Of a DNA stretch of 64,000 nt, positions 52,919 through 63,144 are shown piece after piece; positions within the stretch are counted from its first letter, which is position 1, and each line of letters begins with the position of its first letter. The stretch is from JACCZX01 sp963829995. Lineage in GTDB: Bacteria > Pseudomonadota > Gammaproteobacteria > Burkholderiales > Burkholderiaceae_F. A model generated the notes under the pieces. It was not told the DNA's origin, did not search any database, and saw only the letters and a program-made list of their open reading frames with translations. The DNA is taken from contig CAWHKW010000025.1 of the NCBI GenBank assembly GCA_963829995.1, forward strand, positions 1-64,000, read 5' to 3'. The position numbers and the translations under genes are program-made.

Positions 52919-53260
52919 TACTGTAGCGGCCCCGCGGCTAGCTTCTTATTTGTACTGCGAAAGTGTTCATCGCTGCGCGCACCGGTTCGGTCTTCGCGCA
53001 CGCTTGCTCTCGCCCGGTCGCCGAGCGGTGCATTTCTGCGGTCTGAGAAGGCACAGCATGCATCCACCGGCGAAGCCCTGAATTCTACTCATGACGCATC
53101 GAGTTATCCACAGTAAATCGCGTTTGCGGCGAATCAATTTCAGTTGCGGCGCAATGACGAGCGGCTTGCCGTGTCAAGCGGCCGGCGCTGGGCTCGTTTG
53201 ACAGCGATTCGCCGAATCGCGTCTAATGGCGGGCTGCACGAAGAGCACGTAGAGAGTGTG
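52919..53260. other. dnaA-rpmH spacer with DnaA box
   Basis: 342 bases between the divergent dnaA and rpmH genes. It contains one perfect DnaA box and is expected to hold both promoters and possibly the origin or part of it. No RNA gene or small coding frame was identified. Confidence 0.55.
53104..53112 (+). promoter_or_regulatory. Perfect DnaA box
   Basis: TTATCCACA at 53104-53112 matches the DnaA consensus exactly. Its position between dnaA and rpmH suggests use in origin function or in autoregulation of dnaA. Confidence 0.85.
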
Positions 53261-53401
53261 ATGGCCACCAAACGAACTTACCAACCCTCGAAGGTCAAGC
53301 GCGCTCGCACGCACGGGTTTTTGGTGCGCATGAGATCGCGCGGTGGTCGCGCCGTGATTGCAGCACGCCGCGCGAAGGGCCGGCAGCGCCTCGGGATTTG
53401 A
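53261..53401 (+). CDS. rpmH: Ribosomal protein L34
   Basis: 46 residues, MATKRTYQPSKVKRARTHGF to the conserved end RRAKGRQRLGI. The internal ATG at 53261 is the start, although an open frame extends upstream to 53144; the family consistently begins at M-(AT)KRT. L34 is a basic protein of the large subunit. It is followed by rnpA after 44 bases, the standard gene pair. Confidence 0.96.
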   Translation: MATKRTYQPSKVKRARTHGFLVRMRSRGGRAVIAARRAKGRQRLGI

Positions 53402-53445
53402 GGCAGCCTGCGGCTTTCTAGCTATAGCGCAACAGGCGGCGGACG

Positions 53446-53928
53446 ATGGCCGCCATTGACGTTAAGAGTGCCGCTGCCAGCCACCGATATGGTTTTGCCT
53501 CGGCGCGCCGGCTCAAGACACCCGCCGAGTTTGCGGCTGTTCTGCGCGCGCCGCGCGAGCAGTCGATCCGCGCCGCGCGGCAGTTGTTATCGATCAACGT
53601 GGCATGGGTGGCGACTGCGATGAGCAGTCGGCAGGCGAGCAGCGTCCGCTTTGGGGTGACCGTCGGCAAGCGGAACGCGCGCCGCTCGGTGGATCGAGCG
53701 CTGATCAAACGCATCGTGCGCGAAGCGTGCCGGCACCAGGCCGCATCGTTTGAAGCTCAGGCAGTGCGGGCTTCGGTGCGTATCGACATTGCCGTGCGGC
53801 TGAGGTCGCCGCTCGACGACACGGACGGCGAGGCGCTTGCAATGCGGGCATGGCGGCGCCAGGTGCGGGCCGAAGCGGATGATTTGTTGCGTGACGCTTT
53901 GTCGCAATTGGCGCAACGGCTAGCGTAA
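53446..53928 (+). CDS. rnpA: Ribonuclease P protein component
   Basis: 160 residues. The RNA-binding signature KRNARRSVDRALIKRIVREA is present, preceded by RLKTPAEFAAVLRA and VRFGVTVGKRNARR. The protein supports the catalytic RNA in tRNA 5' maturation. It is longer than average because of an N-terminal extension of about 15 residues and a helical C-terminus. Confidence 0.93.
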   Translation: MAAIDVKSAAASHRYGFASARRLKTPAEFAAVLRAPREQSIRAARQLLSINVAWVATAMSSRQASSVRFGVTVGKRNARRSVDRALIKRIVREACRHQAASFEAQAVRASVRIDIAVRLRSPLDDTDGEALAMRAWRRQVRAEADDLLRDALSQLAQRLA

Positions 53929-53993
53929 GTTCCAGTGAATCCGGGATGACGGTGTACGCATGATCGCGTTGTACGAATGATCACGGTGAACGA

Positions 53994-54293
53994 ATGATCG
54001 AGAAGATCTTGATCGCGGCGATTCGTGGCTATCGATTCGTATTGTCACCGTGGGTGGGCAACGCGTGCCGATACTGGCCGACGTGCTCGGAATATTCGAT
54101 GCAGGCCATCGAACGCCACGGCGCGCTGCGCGGATGTTGGATGATGCTGATCCGCTTGGTGCGCTGCCACCCTTACAGTGCAGGTGGCGTCGATCCGGTT
54201 CCGCTTCAATTTAGTTGGCGTTGTTGGTGTCACGCGAACGACGTGACTCCGCCGCTTTCTCTTACCTCAATCGAATCTGGTCATGAGCACTGA
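53994..54293 (+). CDS. yidD: Membrane protein insertion efficiency factor YidD
   Basis: 99 residues. The family core is complete: ILIAAIRGYRFVLSPWVGNA, RYWPTCSEYSMQAIERHG, WMMLIRLVRCHPYSAGGVDP with the conserved Cys residues. The last 25 residues are variable. It overlaps the yidC start by 11 bases. Confidence 0.93.
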   Translation: MIEKILIAAIRGYRFVLSPWVGNACRYWPTCSEYSMQAIERHGALRGCWMMLIRLVRCHPYSAGGVDPVPLQFSWRCWCHANDVTPPLSLTSIESGHEH

Positions 54294-56020
54294 TATCCAG
54301 CGGACGATTCTGTTAGTGATTTTCGGTTTCTCGCTGTTCCTGCTGTGGGATCGCTGGCAGATCTACAACGGGCGGGCGCCGATGTTCGGCCCAGCGCCTG
54401 TTTCGCAGACGGCGCCGTCGCAACCGGTCGCCGCCACGCCGCCAGCGGCGACCCAGGCAGCCGAGGGCGTACCCACGCCCAGCGTCGCCACGCCGTCTGC
54501 AGTTGCCTCAGCAGCGCCGCCTGACGCCACGCCCGCCGCAGGCCAGTCGACTCCGGTCGTGATCGAAACCGACTTGATACGTGTATCGATCGACCCGCTG
54601 GGTGCCGTCGTCTCGCGAGTTGAACTGCTTAAACAGCCGGCCGCGCCCGACTGGACCGCCAGCGGACTGATCGGGCTGGTGACGGGCAAGCGGCACGACC
54701 CGAATGCGACGACAGTGCTCCTCGAGGTCGGTCCGAATCGCGTTTATGTCGCGCAAAGCGGAATCGTGGGCGGCGATTTTCCGAATCATCGAACGCCTTT
54801 CAAAGTGATCGACGGACCCGGCACGCTGAGCGCCGGGCAGGATCAAATTGACGTTCGCTTCAGCGCCGAGAGCGGCGGCCTGCGCGTAATCAAGACGTAC
54901 ACCTTTTATCGCGGGACGCTACGACGCGGACGTCAAGCACGAAATCGTCAATCTCACCGAAAAACCGCTGACTCCGTCGCTCTACCTGCAGCTAACACGT
55001 GACGGTAACAAGCCCGAAGGCGAATCGGCGCTGTACTACGTGTACACCGGGCCCGCGGTGTTCACCGAGCAGGAAAAATTCCGCAAGATCGAGTTTTCCG
55101 ATATTGAGAAGAAAAAGGGTCAGCTGCCGAGGCCTGCGGACAACGGTTGGATCGGAATCATCCAGCATTATTTTGTTTCGGCATGGGTCCCGCCCGCTGG
55201 CGCCAATCGTGAGTTCTACGCCGAAAAGTTCAAAGACAACCTGTATTTCATCGGTACCAAGTCCGCATTGCCCACGCTGGCACCGAATGCAACCACGACG
55301 TCGCAGGCGACTTTGTACGTTGGCCCGCAAGATCAGGAAGCGCTGGAGAAAATCGCTCCCGGCCTTGACCTTGTAGTTGACTACGGCTGGCTGACGTTGC
55401 TGGCAAAGCCGATTTACCTGCTGCTCGCGTTTCTGCACGGCATCGTCGGCAACTGGGGTTGGGCGATCGTGCTGCTAACGGTGCTGATCAAGGCGGTGTT
55501 TTATCCGCTGTCGGCGGCGAGCTACAAGTCGATGGCCAAGATGAAGGAAGTCTCGCCGCGGTTGATGAAACTGCGCGAACAGTACGGCGACGACAAGCAG
55601 AAGATGAACGTCGCAATGATGGAGCTGTACAAGACCGAGAAGATCAATCCGCTCGGTGGATGCCTGCCGATACTGGTCCAGATTCCCGTGTTTATCTCGC
55701 TTTACTGGGTGCTGCTGGCGAGCGTCGAGATGCGCAACGCGCCATGGATACTGTGGGTCAAGGATCTCGCCACGCCGGATGCGTGGTTCATCTTGCCGCT
55801 GCTGATGATGGGGACGATGTGGATTCAGTACAAACTGAATCCCACGCCGCCCGACCCGGTGCAGGCGCGCGTGATGATGCTGATGCCGCTGATCTTCGGC
55901 GTGATGTTCTTTTTCTTCCCGGCGGGCCTGGTGCTTTACTGGCTGACCAACAACGTACTGTCGATTGCGCAGCAGTGGTACGTGACGAAGAAGATCGCAA
56001 ACGCGAAGCGGCCGGGCTAG
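54283..56020 (+). CDS. yidC: Membrane insertase YidC, one probable indel
   Basis: The N-terminal helix (TILLVIFGFSLFLLWDRWQI), the Ala/Pro-rich linker and the large periplasmic domain are read from ATG 54283 to KTYTFYRG at about 54914. One extra base in the G-run 54912-54914 shifts the frame. After removing it the protein continues as RYDADVKHEIVNLTEKPLTP through AFLHGIVGNWGWAIVLLTVL, with five core helices and the late motif PAGLVLYWLTNNVLSIAQQW, ending at 56018-56020. YidC inserts proteins into the inner membrane and is essential, so the break is probably an assembly error. Confidence 0.93.
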
Positions 56021-56322
56021 GCGCCGTTGTTTCGGCGACGCCGAAGCAGCAGAAACAGCGGCCACAGCCAGATGCTCGCGGCCCATAGAAATACTCGACT
56101 GACCGACAATCGTCCCGCCTCGCCTCGGTGCGCGATCACGAATACCACCGCGGCACCGAGCAGGACCCACAGCACGAAGCCGGCGTAGACGAGCGCGCGC
56201 TTTTCATACGCGCCCTCAATCTGGCCCGCCACCATCGCAGCGACCAGGACGGACAACACAAACGCGATGATGACCGCGGCCAGCGGCGCGCCCACGCGAG
56301 TCAACGGATCATCTTCGGCCAT
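56017..56322 (-). CDS. Small membrane protein of unknown function
   Basis: 101 residues with three hydrophobic helices (LAAVIIAFVLSVLVAAMVAG; ALVYAGFVLWVLLGAAVVFVI; VFLWAASIWLWPLFLLL) and a basic C-terminus. Its 3' end overlaps the yidC stop by four bases in convergent orientation. No function recognised. Confidence 0.6.
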   Translation of the reverse strand: MAEDDPLTRVGAPLAAVIIAFVLSVLVAAMVAGQIEGAYEKRALVYAGFVLWVLLGAAVVFVIAHRGEAGRLSVSRVFLWAASIWLWPLFLLLRRRRNNGA

Positions 56323-56339
56323 CGCAGCATTCTGCGCCG

Positions 56340-57750
56340 ATGATGGCGACCGTAAACTCGCGCTCGATGGTCAACACTGCGGCGGCTGATCCGATCGTTG
56401 CGATTGCCACCGGGCCGGGCCGTGGCGGTATCGGCATCGTTCGCGTTTCCGGCGCAGCTATCTCGCCCATTGTGGAAGCCCTCCTTGGCTCGCGGGCGGC
56501 TGAGTTGGTGCCTCGCTGCGCGCTCTACTCCAAGTTTGTTGCCGATGACGGAGCCGAGATCGACCACGGGATCGCGCTCTATTTTCCGGCGCCGCAGTCG
56601 TATACCGGCGAAAACGTGCTCGAGCTGCAAGGCCATGGCGGACCGGTCGTGCTGCGCATGCTGCTCGCGCGCTGCTTGCAGGCGGGCCGGACGATTGGGC
56701 TGCGCATTGCACAGCCCGGGGAATTCACGCAGCGCGCATTCTTGAACGACCGGCTCGACCTGGCGCAAGCCGAAGCGGTAGCGGATTTGATCGATGCAAC
56801 GACCGAGGTTGCGGCCCGCGCTGCGGTCCGTTCGCTCGCCGGCGAGTTCTCGCGCCGCGCGCACGCGCTGACGTCGGCATTGATCGAGTTGCGCGTGCTG
56901 GTTGAAGCGACGCTCGATTTTCCGGAGGAAGAGCTCGATTTTCTGCGGCAGTCCGATGCTGCCGGGCGTCTGGCGCGCATTCGCGGCGATCTGGACCAGC
57001 TGTTGAAACAGGCACAGCAGGGAGCGCTGCTGCGCGACGGATTGAACATCGTGTTGGTGGGTGCGCCGAACGTCGGCAAATCCAGCCTGATGAACACACT
57101 GGCCGGTGCCGATATTGCAATCGTCACGGCGATTCCCGGCACCACGCGCGACCGGATCGAGCAGCAGATCAACGTCGACGGTATTCCGCTGAACGTAATC
57201 GATACTGCGGGGCTGCGCGAGGCGGCCGATGAAGTCGAGCAACTCGGCATAGCGCGCACGTTGGCCGAAATCGAGCGCGCCGACGTGGTGCTGCACCTGG
57301 TCGATGCGACTCAGTCGATCAACGATGCCGGCGTGCTCCAGCGCGTTAGTCAGCGGATCGGGCGGGGCGCGCCGTTGCTGACCGTGATCAACAAGATCGA
57401 CTTAGTGGACAGCGCGCCGCGCGTCGAAGGCACGCGTGTGTACTTGTCGGCCAAGACCGGCGCGGGTGTCGATCTATTGCGCGACGAATTGAAACGTGTC
57501 GCGGGGTGGGAGCAGGAAACTTCCGGTGAATCCGTGTTCCTGGCACGCGAGCGCCATCTGCGGGCGATGGAAGTTGCACGCGATCATCTGGCGCTCGCTG
57601 CGCAGCATGCGGCGCAATCCGATCTCGCAGCTTGACTTGTTTGCGGAGGAATTGCGCTTGGCGGGCAACTCGATCGGCGAAATAACCGGCGAGGTATCGG
57701 CCGACGACTTGCTCGGCGTGATTTTCAGTCGGTTTTGTATCGGCAAATGA
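56340..57750 (+). CDS. mnmE: tRNA modification GTPase MnmE, one probable indel
   Basis: N-terminal domain ADPIVAIATGPGRGGIGIVR, then QPGEFTQRAFLNDRLDLAQA and the G domain with GAPNVGKSSLMN, DTAGLRE and NKIDLVD. The first frame stops at 57633. The conserved C-terminus QLDLFAEELRLAGNSIGEIT, VSADDLLGVIFSRF and the essential CIGK continue one base out of phase to 57750, so an extra base lies between about 57600 and 57630. MnmE, with MnmG, modifies the wobble uridine of several tRNAs. Confidence 0.93.
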
Positions 57751-57751
57751 T

Positions 57752-58687
57752 CTATCGATTCGACGGACCGAACAGTTCGGGCTCGGCCGCGACGACGCCG
57801 CGCAGAAAATCCCACACCACTCGAACGCGGCGCCGCGCAAACATGTCGACCGGCGCCGCCAGCCACAGCACGCGCTCGATCCACATCTCGTCCGGCAGCA
57901 CCCTGATCAACGCGCTTTCGGACTGCAACAGATAGCGCGTGAGCATGCCGATCCCGAGCCCGCAACGGATCGCCTCGTACTGCGCCTGCATGCCGGTCGC
58001 CGCAAATACGCGCTGCGGATCGAGTCCAAGTTCGTCTAGGTAGCGCAGCGAATCGCTGAGCAGATAGTCCTGCACATAATCGACGAACCGGTGGCCGGCC
58101 AGATCGGAACGCTGCTTGATCGGCCGATGCTGCGCCAGATAATCGGGCGCGGCGCACAGCTCGTACCGCAGCTGGGTCAGGCGCGTGACGTAGTAGCGCC
58201 CGCTGCGCGGCGGCTCGAGCGTGACGGTCAGGTCCGCTTCGCGCGCGGCAAGGCTCGGCGAACGCGGCAGCAGCAACAGTTCGATGTGAAGCTCGGGATA
58301 CTGTTTCAGCAGCGGCGGCAGGCGAGGAGTCAACACGCGAGCGCCGAGCACTTCGGGCACGCCAAGCCGAACAGTCCCGGCCACGATCGCGGGACGGCCG
58401 GTGAGCTCTTCAGCGGCCGCTATCGATGCCGCTTCCATCGCCTCGGCATGCGCAATCAATTGCCGCCCGGCCTCAGTCGGCTCCCACCCATCGCGCGTTC
58501 GTTCGAGTAGCGGCGTGCCGTAGTCGCGCGCCAAGCGCTGCAGCCGGCGCGCGACGGTCGTGTGTTCGACGCCAAGCCTGCGCGCCGCTGCCGTGTAGCT
58601 GCCGGTGCGCGCCGCTTCGAGGAAATAACGCAAGTCCGACCAGTCGGACACGATCGGTACAGTGCGTGAACGGGAGCGCCGCCGCAT
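57752..58687 (-). CDS. LysR-family transcription regulator
   Basis: About 311 residues from ATG 58687. The N-terminal winged helix-turn-helix shows SDWSDLRYFLEAARTGSYTA and ARRLGVEHTTVARRLQRLAR. The effector domain follows (VAGTVRLGVPEVLGARVLTP, IVDYVQDYL-type) up to RVVWDFLRGVVAAEPELF. It diverges from the hydrolase gene at 58795, a position typical of a LysR regulator and its target. It ends two bases after mnmE in convergent orientation. Confidence 0.87.
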   Translation of the reverse strand: MRRRSRSRTVPIVSDWSDLRYFLEAARTGSYTAAARRLGVEHTTVARRLQRLARDYGTPLLERTRDGWEPTEAGRQLIAHAEAMEAASIAAAEELTGRPAIVAGTVRLGVPEVLGARVLTPRLPPLLKQYPELHIELLLLPRSPSLAAREADLTVTLEPPRSGRYYVTRLTQLRYELCAAPDYLAQHRPIKQRSDLAGHRFVDYVQDYLLSDSLRYLDELGLDPQRVFAATGMQAQYEAIRCGLGIGMLTRYLLQSESALIRVLPDEMWIERVLWLAAPVDMFARRRVRVVWDFLRGVVAAEPELFGPSNR

Positions 58688-58794
58688 TGTGCATTTTTGC
58701 ATGGACGATTGCAGCCTTGCCCTCCGGCGTGCCTGCGAAGGGTGTACGGTAACGGCAGCGGCGGTCACGAGCGGCGACAATCCAAGGAGACACC

Positions 58795-60952
58795 ATGAAA
58801 CGCAGTTCAACGCGCGGCCTGCGCAGTGTCCGCATTATTTCTATTTGCATCGCGCTTTCGGCCTCCGCACTCGCGGCATGCGGCAGTAGCGATGATGATC
58901 CGTCAAACCCGGTTCTCAATGTTCGGCCCACGTTTCTCGGAACAGTGACCACCGCGACGTATGACGGAACGAGCGACGACTTATTAACGGCGGGATCTGG
59001 GTTGGGATGGGCTGCAAAGCGCAACCGCGCCTGCGGTGTCGGCAACGCCGACGGCGAGCGAGTTGCGCCGGCGCGCGATTTACAGCAACTATCGTGCGCT
59101 GGTCGATATCACCACCGCCGGCGGCTACGGCGTGATCTATGGCCCGAATGTTCCGGTCGAGGGCGGTGCGCCGAACGCGGCGCCCGGCGCGGGCAAGATT
59201 GCCGGCACCGAATATCTGGCTTATAGCGTTGATGCGAGCGGCAAGGCCGCGGCGACACGTGATGGTGCAAATCCCTTCGACGTTCAGTCAGAGCGTCCCC
59301 GTGCATCGTTACTGCGACGTCATCGGGTTCGCGTGGCGTCTATGGTGCGGTGTCGGCTGCGGGTGAATGGGGACTCAAGCGTGGCTGCGCAGTCGCCTAC
59401 ACCGATAAGGGCACCGGCAACGGCGCGCACGAACTCGACACAAACACGATCACGTTGATCAACGGCCTCACCGCAAATGCGACTACCGCCGGCAATGCGA
59501 GCCACTTCACGGCCACGCTGACGCGAGCCACAGCGCACCGCATTTGCCGCGATCAATCCGTTCCGCTATGCGTTCAAGCACGCGCACTCTCAAGTCGAAT
59601 CCGGAAAAGGATTGGGGGCTGTTCACGCGGCAGGCGATCGAGTTTGCACTCTGGGCGATCAATGAGCAGCTCGCGGCGACGGTGCCGGGAACGAGTAACA
59701 AGCAGCGTCAGTTCTTGGCGTCCAACACGTTGGTGATCGCCTCGTGGGTTTCCAATGGCGGCGGTGCGAGCTCTCGATCCAAGCGGCCGAAGGAGACACC
59801 ACCGGTTTAATCGACGGCTGGTCGCGGGAGAGCCGCAAATCTACCGTAACGTTGCCGGCTGGGCTGATCGATATGCGCGTGGCGGTACTGAGCTATCCAG
59901 CTGCGGCGATCGGGCGTCCGCTATACGACTACATATCGCTTGCCAATCTGCTGCAGCCGTGCGCGGCGCATGCACCCGCGCGGCGATGGCGCCGTCTTTG
60001 TCGAGCGTGCCGATGGCCAGTGCGCAAAATCGGTGCGGCGCGCTTGCCGATGAACGGCGATGTGACCGGCGCCGACTTTACCTCGCAAGCGAACGATGCG
60101 TTGGCGCGGCTGCGCGCGGCGGGGTGGGAAGCCGGAATCCGACCTGCTGCATGCCTCGCTCTACGCTTTCGCCACACCCGCCGTGGCAGTGACCTACGCT
60201 AATGCGTATGCGAGCGCCAGCGTGATCGACAATTTGTGCGGATTCAGTTTCGCGACGACACAATGTGCCGGCACCGGCGTGCCGGCTGCGGCTGCCACTT
60301 CGCCGATGCTCGACGGTATTCTGCGAGGGCAACGGCGTTCCGCCGACTAACGGCATAAACCTCATCTACAACGACGCCGCGGGCGGTCCGATGAATCAAG
60401 TGGTTGCCGACAGCAACTTCGCGTTTCTCGGCGCGCTATGCCTGCGGCAGCTGTGGACAACGTCGAAGCGCCACGCGGTTGCAGTGCAGGCGGGAGTAAG
60501 CGAGGTGCGCGTGACCGGTAACCTGCGCGCCAAGCCAGCGATGATAGTGCATGGCCGCAGCGGACGCGCTTATTCCGGTCAACCACACCTCGCGCCCGTA
60601 CTTCGGCACGAACAAGGTGGTCGAAGGGGCAGCGAGCCGGCTCTCGTATATCGAAGTGATAAACGCTCAGCACTTCGAAACGTTCATAAGTTGGCTCGCC
60701 GGCTATGACACGAACGCTGGATTCCGATGCACTATTACGACAACCAGGCACTTAATCTGATGTGGAACCATCTGCGCAGTGGTGCTGCATTGCCACCATC
60801 GCAGGTGGTTCGGCCGACACCGCGTGGGGGTACTCCGGGTGCGGCGCCGCCGATCACCGCGGCGTAATTTGCCGCCGATCCAGCTGGCACCAACTGCCGG
60901 CGACGCAATCAACTTCAGCGCGGCCAGCAGCACGGTGCAAATCCCGAATTGA
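58795..60952 (+). pseudogene. 3-hydroxybutyrate oligomer hydrolase, heavily frameshifted
   Basis: The ATG at 58795 is preceded by AAGGAGACACC and opens a lipoprotein-type signal ending LAAC. Blocks typical of the PHB-oligomer hydrolase family appear in several frames: RRAIYSNYRALVDITTAGGY, GPNVPVEGGAP, GEWGLKRGCAVAYTDKGTGN, INPFRYAFKHAHSQ-type, HYYDNQALNLMWNHLRSG, and the end SSTVQIPN at 60950. At least six indels separate them. The intact enzyme would cleave 3-hydroxybutyrate oligomers outside the cytoplasm. A strong hairpin terminator follows. Whether the gene is decayed or the sequence is error-rich cannot be decided from one read of the region. Confidence 0.78.
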
Positions 60953-60972
60953 ACTAGTCGGCTTCCGTCAAT

Positions 60973-61007
60973 CCGCCGTGTCGCATCGCGCGCACGGCGG
61001 CTTTTTT
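60973..61007 (+). terminator. Rho-independent terminator after the hydrolase gene
   Basis: CCGCCGTG (60973-60980) pairs with CACGGCGG (60993-61000), followed by CTTTTTTC. Stem, loop and T-run fit a strong terminator for the 3HB-oligomer hydrolase transcript. Confidence 0.88.
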
Positions 61008-61128
61008 CGCCAATCGCCGGCAGGCGGCGCCAGTCGTCCGGAGTGCGGCGCACGTCTTGCTTTAGCATGCACGGCTCGCTTTCCACGCTGCGGCTTTCGA
61101 TCAGCGGTCCCGCTCCCACCTATTCCGC

Positions 61129-62361
61129 ATGGCAGATCAGTCCCCAACGACCGCGCCGTCGCTTTCTCGTCTGGCAATCGACCGCACCGGCGCGGCGCCG
61201 CGCCGGCGCCGTCCCTTGTGGAAGCGGTGGTGGGTCTGGGCGCTCGCCCTCCTCGTGCTGGCGGCCGTTGCGTTGTTTATTAGTCGTCGCAACGCACCGC
61301 AAGCGGTCGAGATTGCGACGGTGGCTGCGGCGTATCCGTCAGCATCAATAGCGGCGCTCAACGCTACCGGGCGCGTGGTTGCGGCTCGGCGCGCCTCGGT
61401 GTCGTCGAAGGGGACTGGGCGGCTTGAATGGCTCGGCGTACAGGAAGGCCAGCGTGTTACCGAGGGCGACATCATTGCGCGCCTTGAGAACCGCGATGTC
61501 GCGGCCGAGCGCGAACAAGCGGCCGCACAAGTGCAGGTGGCGCGCGCGAATCTGGCACAGGGCCAGGCCGAGCTCGAAGACGCGGCGTCGGCATACAAGC
61601 GGGCGCAGGATCTCGCGCAGCAGAAATTCATCGCCGGCTCCGCGCTCGATACTGCGGAGGCGCGCTACAACAAGTCGCGCGCTGCAATCGATACGCTGCG
61701 GGCGCAGATCGCGGTGGCGCAGGCCAACTATCGGGCGACCGATGTTGCCTACGATCAGACGCTGATCCGCGCACCGTTTACCGGGATGGTGCTGACCAAG
61801 AGCGCGAACGTCGGCGACATCGTGACGCCGTTTTCGGCGGCCGCAGGCACCACCGGCGCGGTGGTGACGATGGCCGACATGGAAACGCTCGAGGTCGAAG
61901 CCGACGTGTCCGAAGCATCGATCGCGAAAATCACGGTCGGCCAGCCGGCCGAGATTCAGCTCGACGCATTTCCGGATCTGCGGCTGCTCGGCGAGGTCAG
62001 CCGCATCGTGCCGACGGTCGATCGGGCGAAGGCGACGTTGCTGGTAAAGGTGAAATTCGTCGAGCGCGATTCGCGCGTGTTGCCCGACATGAGCGCAAAG
62101 ATCGCGTTTCTATCGCGCGCGCTGAGGCCCGACGAGCGCACGCCGGTGGCCGCGCTGCGGCCTGATGCGATCGTCAAGCGCGATAGCAAGGACATGGTCT
62201 TTGTCGTAGGCAAAGACGAGCAGGTCAAGCTCACTCCGGTCGCGGTCGGCGACAAAGTCGGCGATCTGGTGCGCGTCGATCTCGCGCCCGGGACTCGGGT
62301 CGTGATCGCGCCGCCCGAGCGCCTGGTGGATGGCGCCACCATCGCCGCCGCGAAGAAGTAA
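61129..62361 (+). CDS. MacA/HlyD-type periplasmic adaptor
   Basis: 410 residues. One N-terminal membrane helix (VWALALLVLAAVALFIS) is followed by a split lipoyl domain (ASIAALNATGRVVAARRASV; DQTLIRAPFTGMVLTKSANV), a long helical hairpin (residues 115-205) and a beta barrel (EVEADVSEASIAKITVGQPA). It connects an inner-membrane transporter to an outer-membrane channel. Three bases separate it from the ABC ATPase and the permease follows, a MacAB-like export operon. Substrate unknown. Confidence 0.85.
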   Translation: MADQSPTTAPSLSRLAIDRTGAAPRRRRPLWKRWWVWALALLVLAAVALFISRRNAPQAVEIATVAAAYPSASIAALNATGRVVAARRASVSSKGTGRLEWLGVQEGQRVTEGDIIARLENRDVAAEREQAAAQVQVARANLAQGQAELEDAASAYKRAQDLAQQKFIAGSALDTAEARYNKSRAAIDTLRAQIAVAQANYRATDVAYDQTLIRAPFTGMVLTKSANVGDIVTPFSAAAGTTGAVVTMADMETLEVEADVSEASIAKITVGQPAEIQLDAFPDLRLLGEVSRIVPTVDRAKATLLVKVKFVERDSRVLPDMSAKIAFLSRALRPDERTPVAALRPDAIVKRDSKDMVFVVGKDEQVKLTPVAVGDKVGDLVRVDLAPGTRVVIAPPERLVDGATIAAAKK

Positions 62362-62363
62362 CG

Positions 62364-63144
62364 ATGGATGCGCACGCGACGGTCAGTGTGCGCATGGACC
62401 CTCCGCGCGAAAACGGGCCGCGCGATGTTCCGCGGGACGAAAACCCACCCGAGCCGCGGCCGCTAGTTGAGATCGAACGTCTGTCTAAGGGGTACGTGCG
62501 CGGCGAACAGCTGGTGCCTGTCCTCACCGACATCAACCTGACGATCAACGAACGCGATTTCGTGGCGCTAATGGGTCCGTCGGGCTCGGGCAAGAGCACG
62601 CTGCTGAACCTGATCGCCGGTATCGACAAGCCCGATGCGGGCTCGCTGTTAATCGCCGGCGAAGACATCACGCGGTTTAACGACAGCGAGCTGGCCGACT
62701 GGCGCGCGCGCACGGTCGGCTTCGTCTTCCAGTTCTACAACCTGATGCCGGTGCTGACCGCGTTCGAAAACGTCGAGTTGCCGCTGCAGTTGACTTCGCT
62801 GTCGCGCGCGCGAGCGGCGCGAGCGCGTCGACTTGCTGATGTCGATGGTCGGATTGACGGATCGCAGTAAGCACTATCCGAACGAATTGTCCGGCGGGCA
62901 GCAGCAACGGGTCGCGATTGCGCGTGCGCTGGTCACTGATCCGCTGATCGTGATCGCCGACGAACCGACCGGCGATCTGGACCGGCAATCTGCAGCGGAC
63001 ATCCTGGGTTTGCTCGATCGATTGAACCTCGAGCTCGGCAAAACGATCGTGATGGTGACGCACGATCCACGCGCGGCCGAAGCCGCGCACCATCTGATCT
63101 ATCTCGACAAGGGTCAGTTGACCGACACCGCACCAGCGCACTGA
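62364..63144 (+). CDS. MacB/LolD-type ABC ATPase, one probable indel
   Basis: Walker A GPSGSGKSTLLNLIAG near residue 70 and the Q-loop VFQFYNLMP lie in the first frame. The signature LSGGQQQRVAIARAL and Walker B VIADEPTGDLD are in the second, which ends at TGA 63142-63144. Removing one base from the GC run around 62800-62816 restores LSRARRRERVDLLMSMVGLT and one continuous ATPase of about 259 residues. It supplies energy for the adjacent permease and adaptor. The stop shares its A with the permease ATG. Confidence 0.85.
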
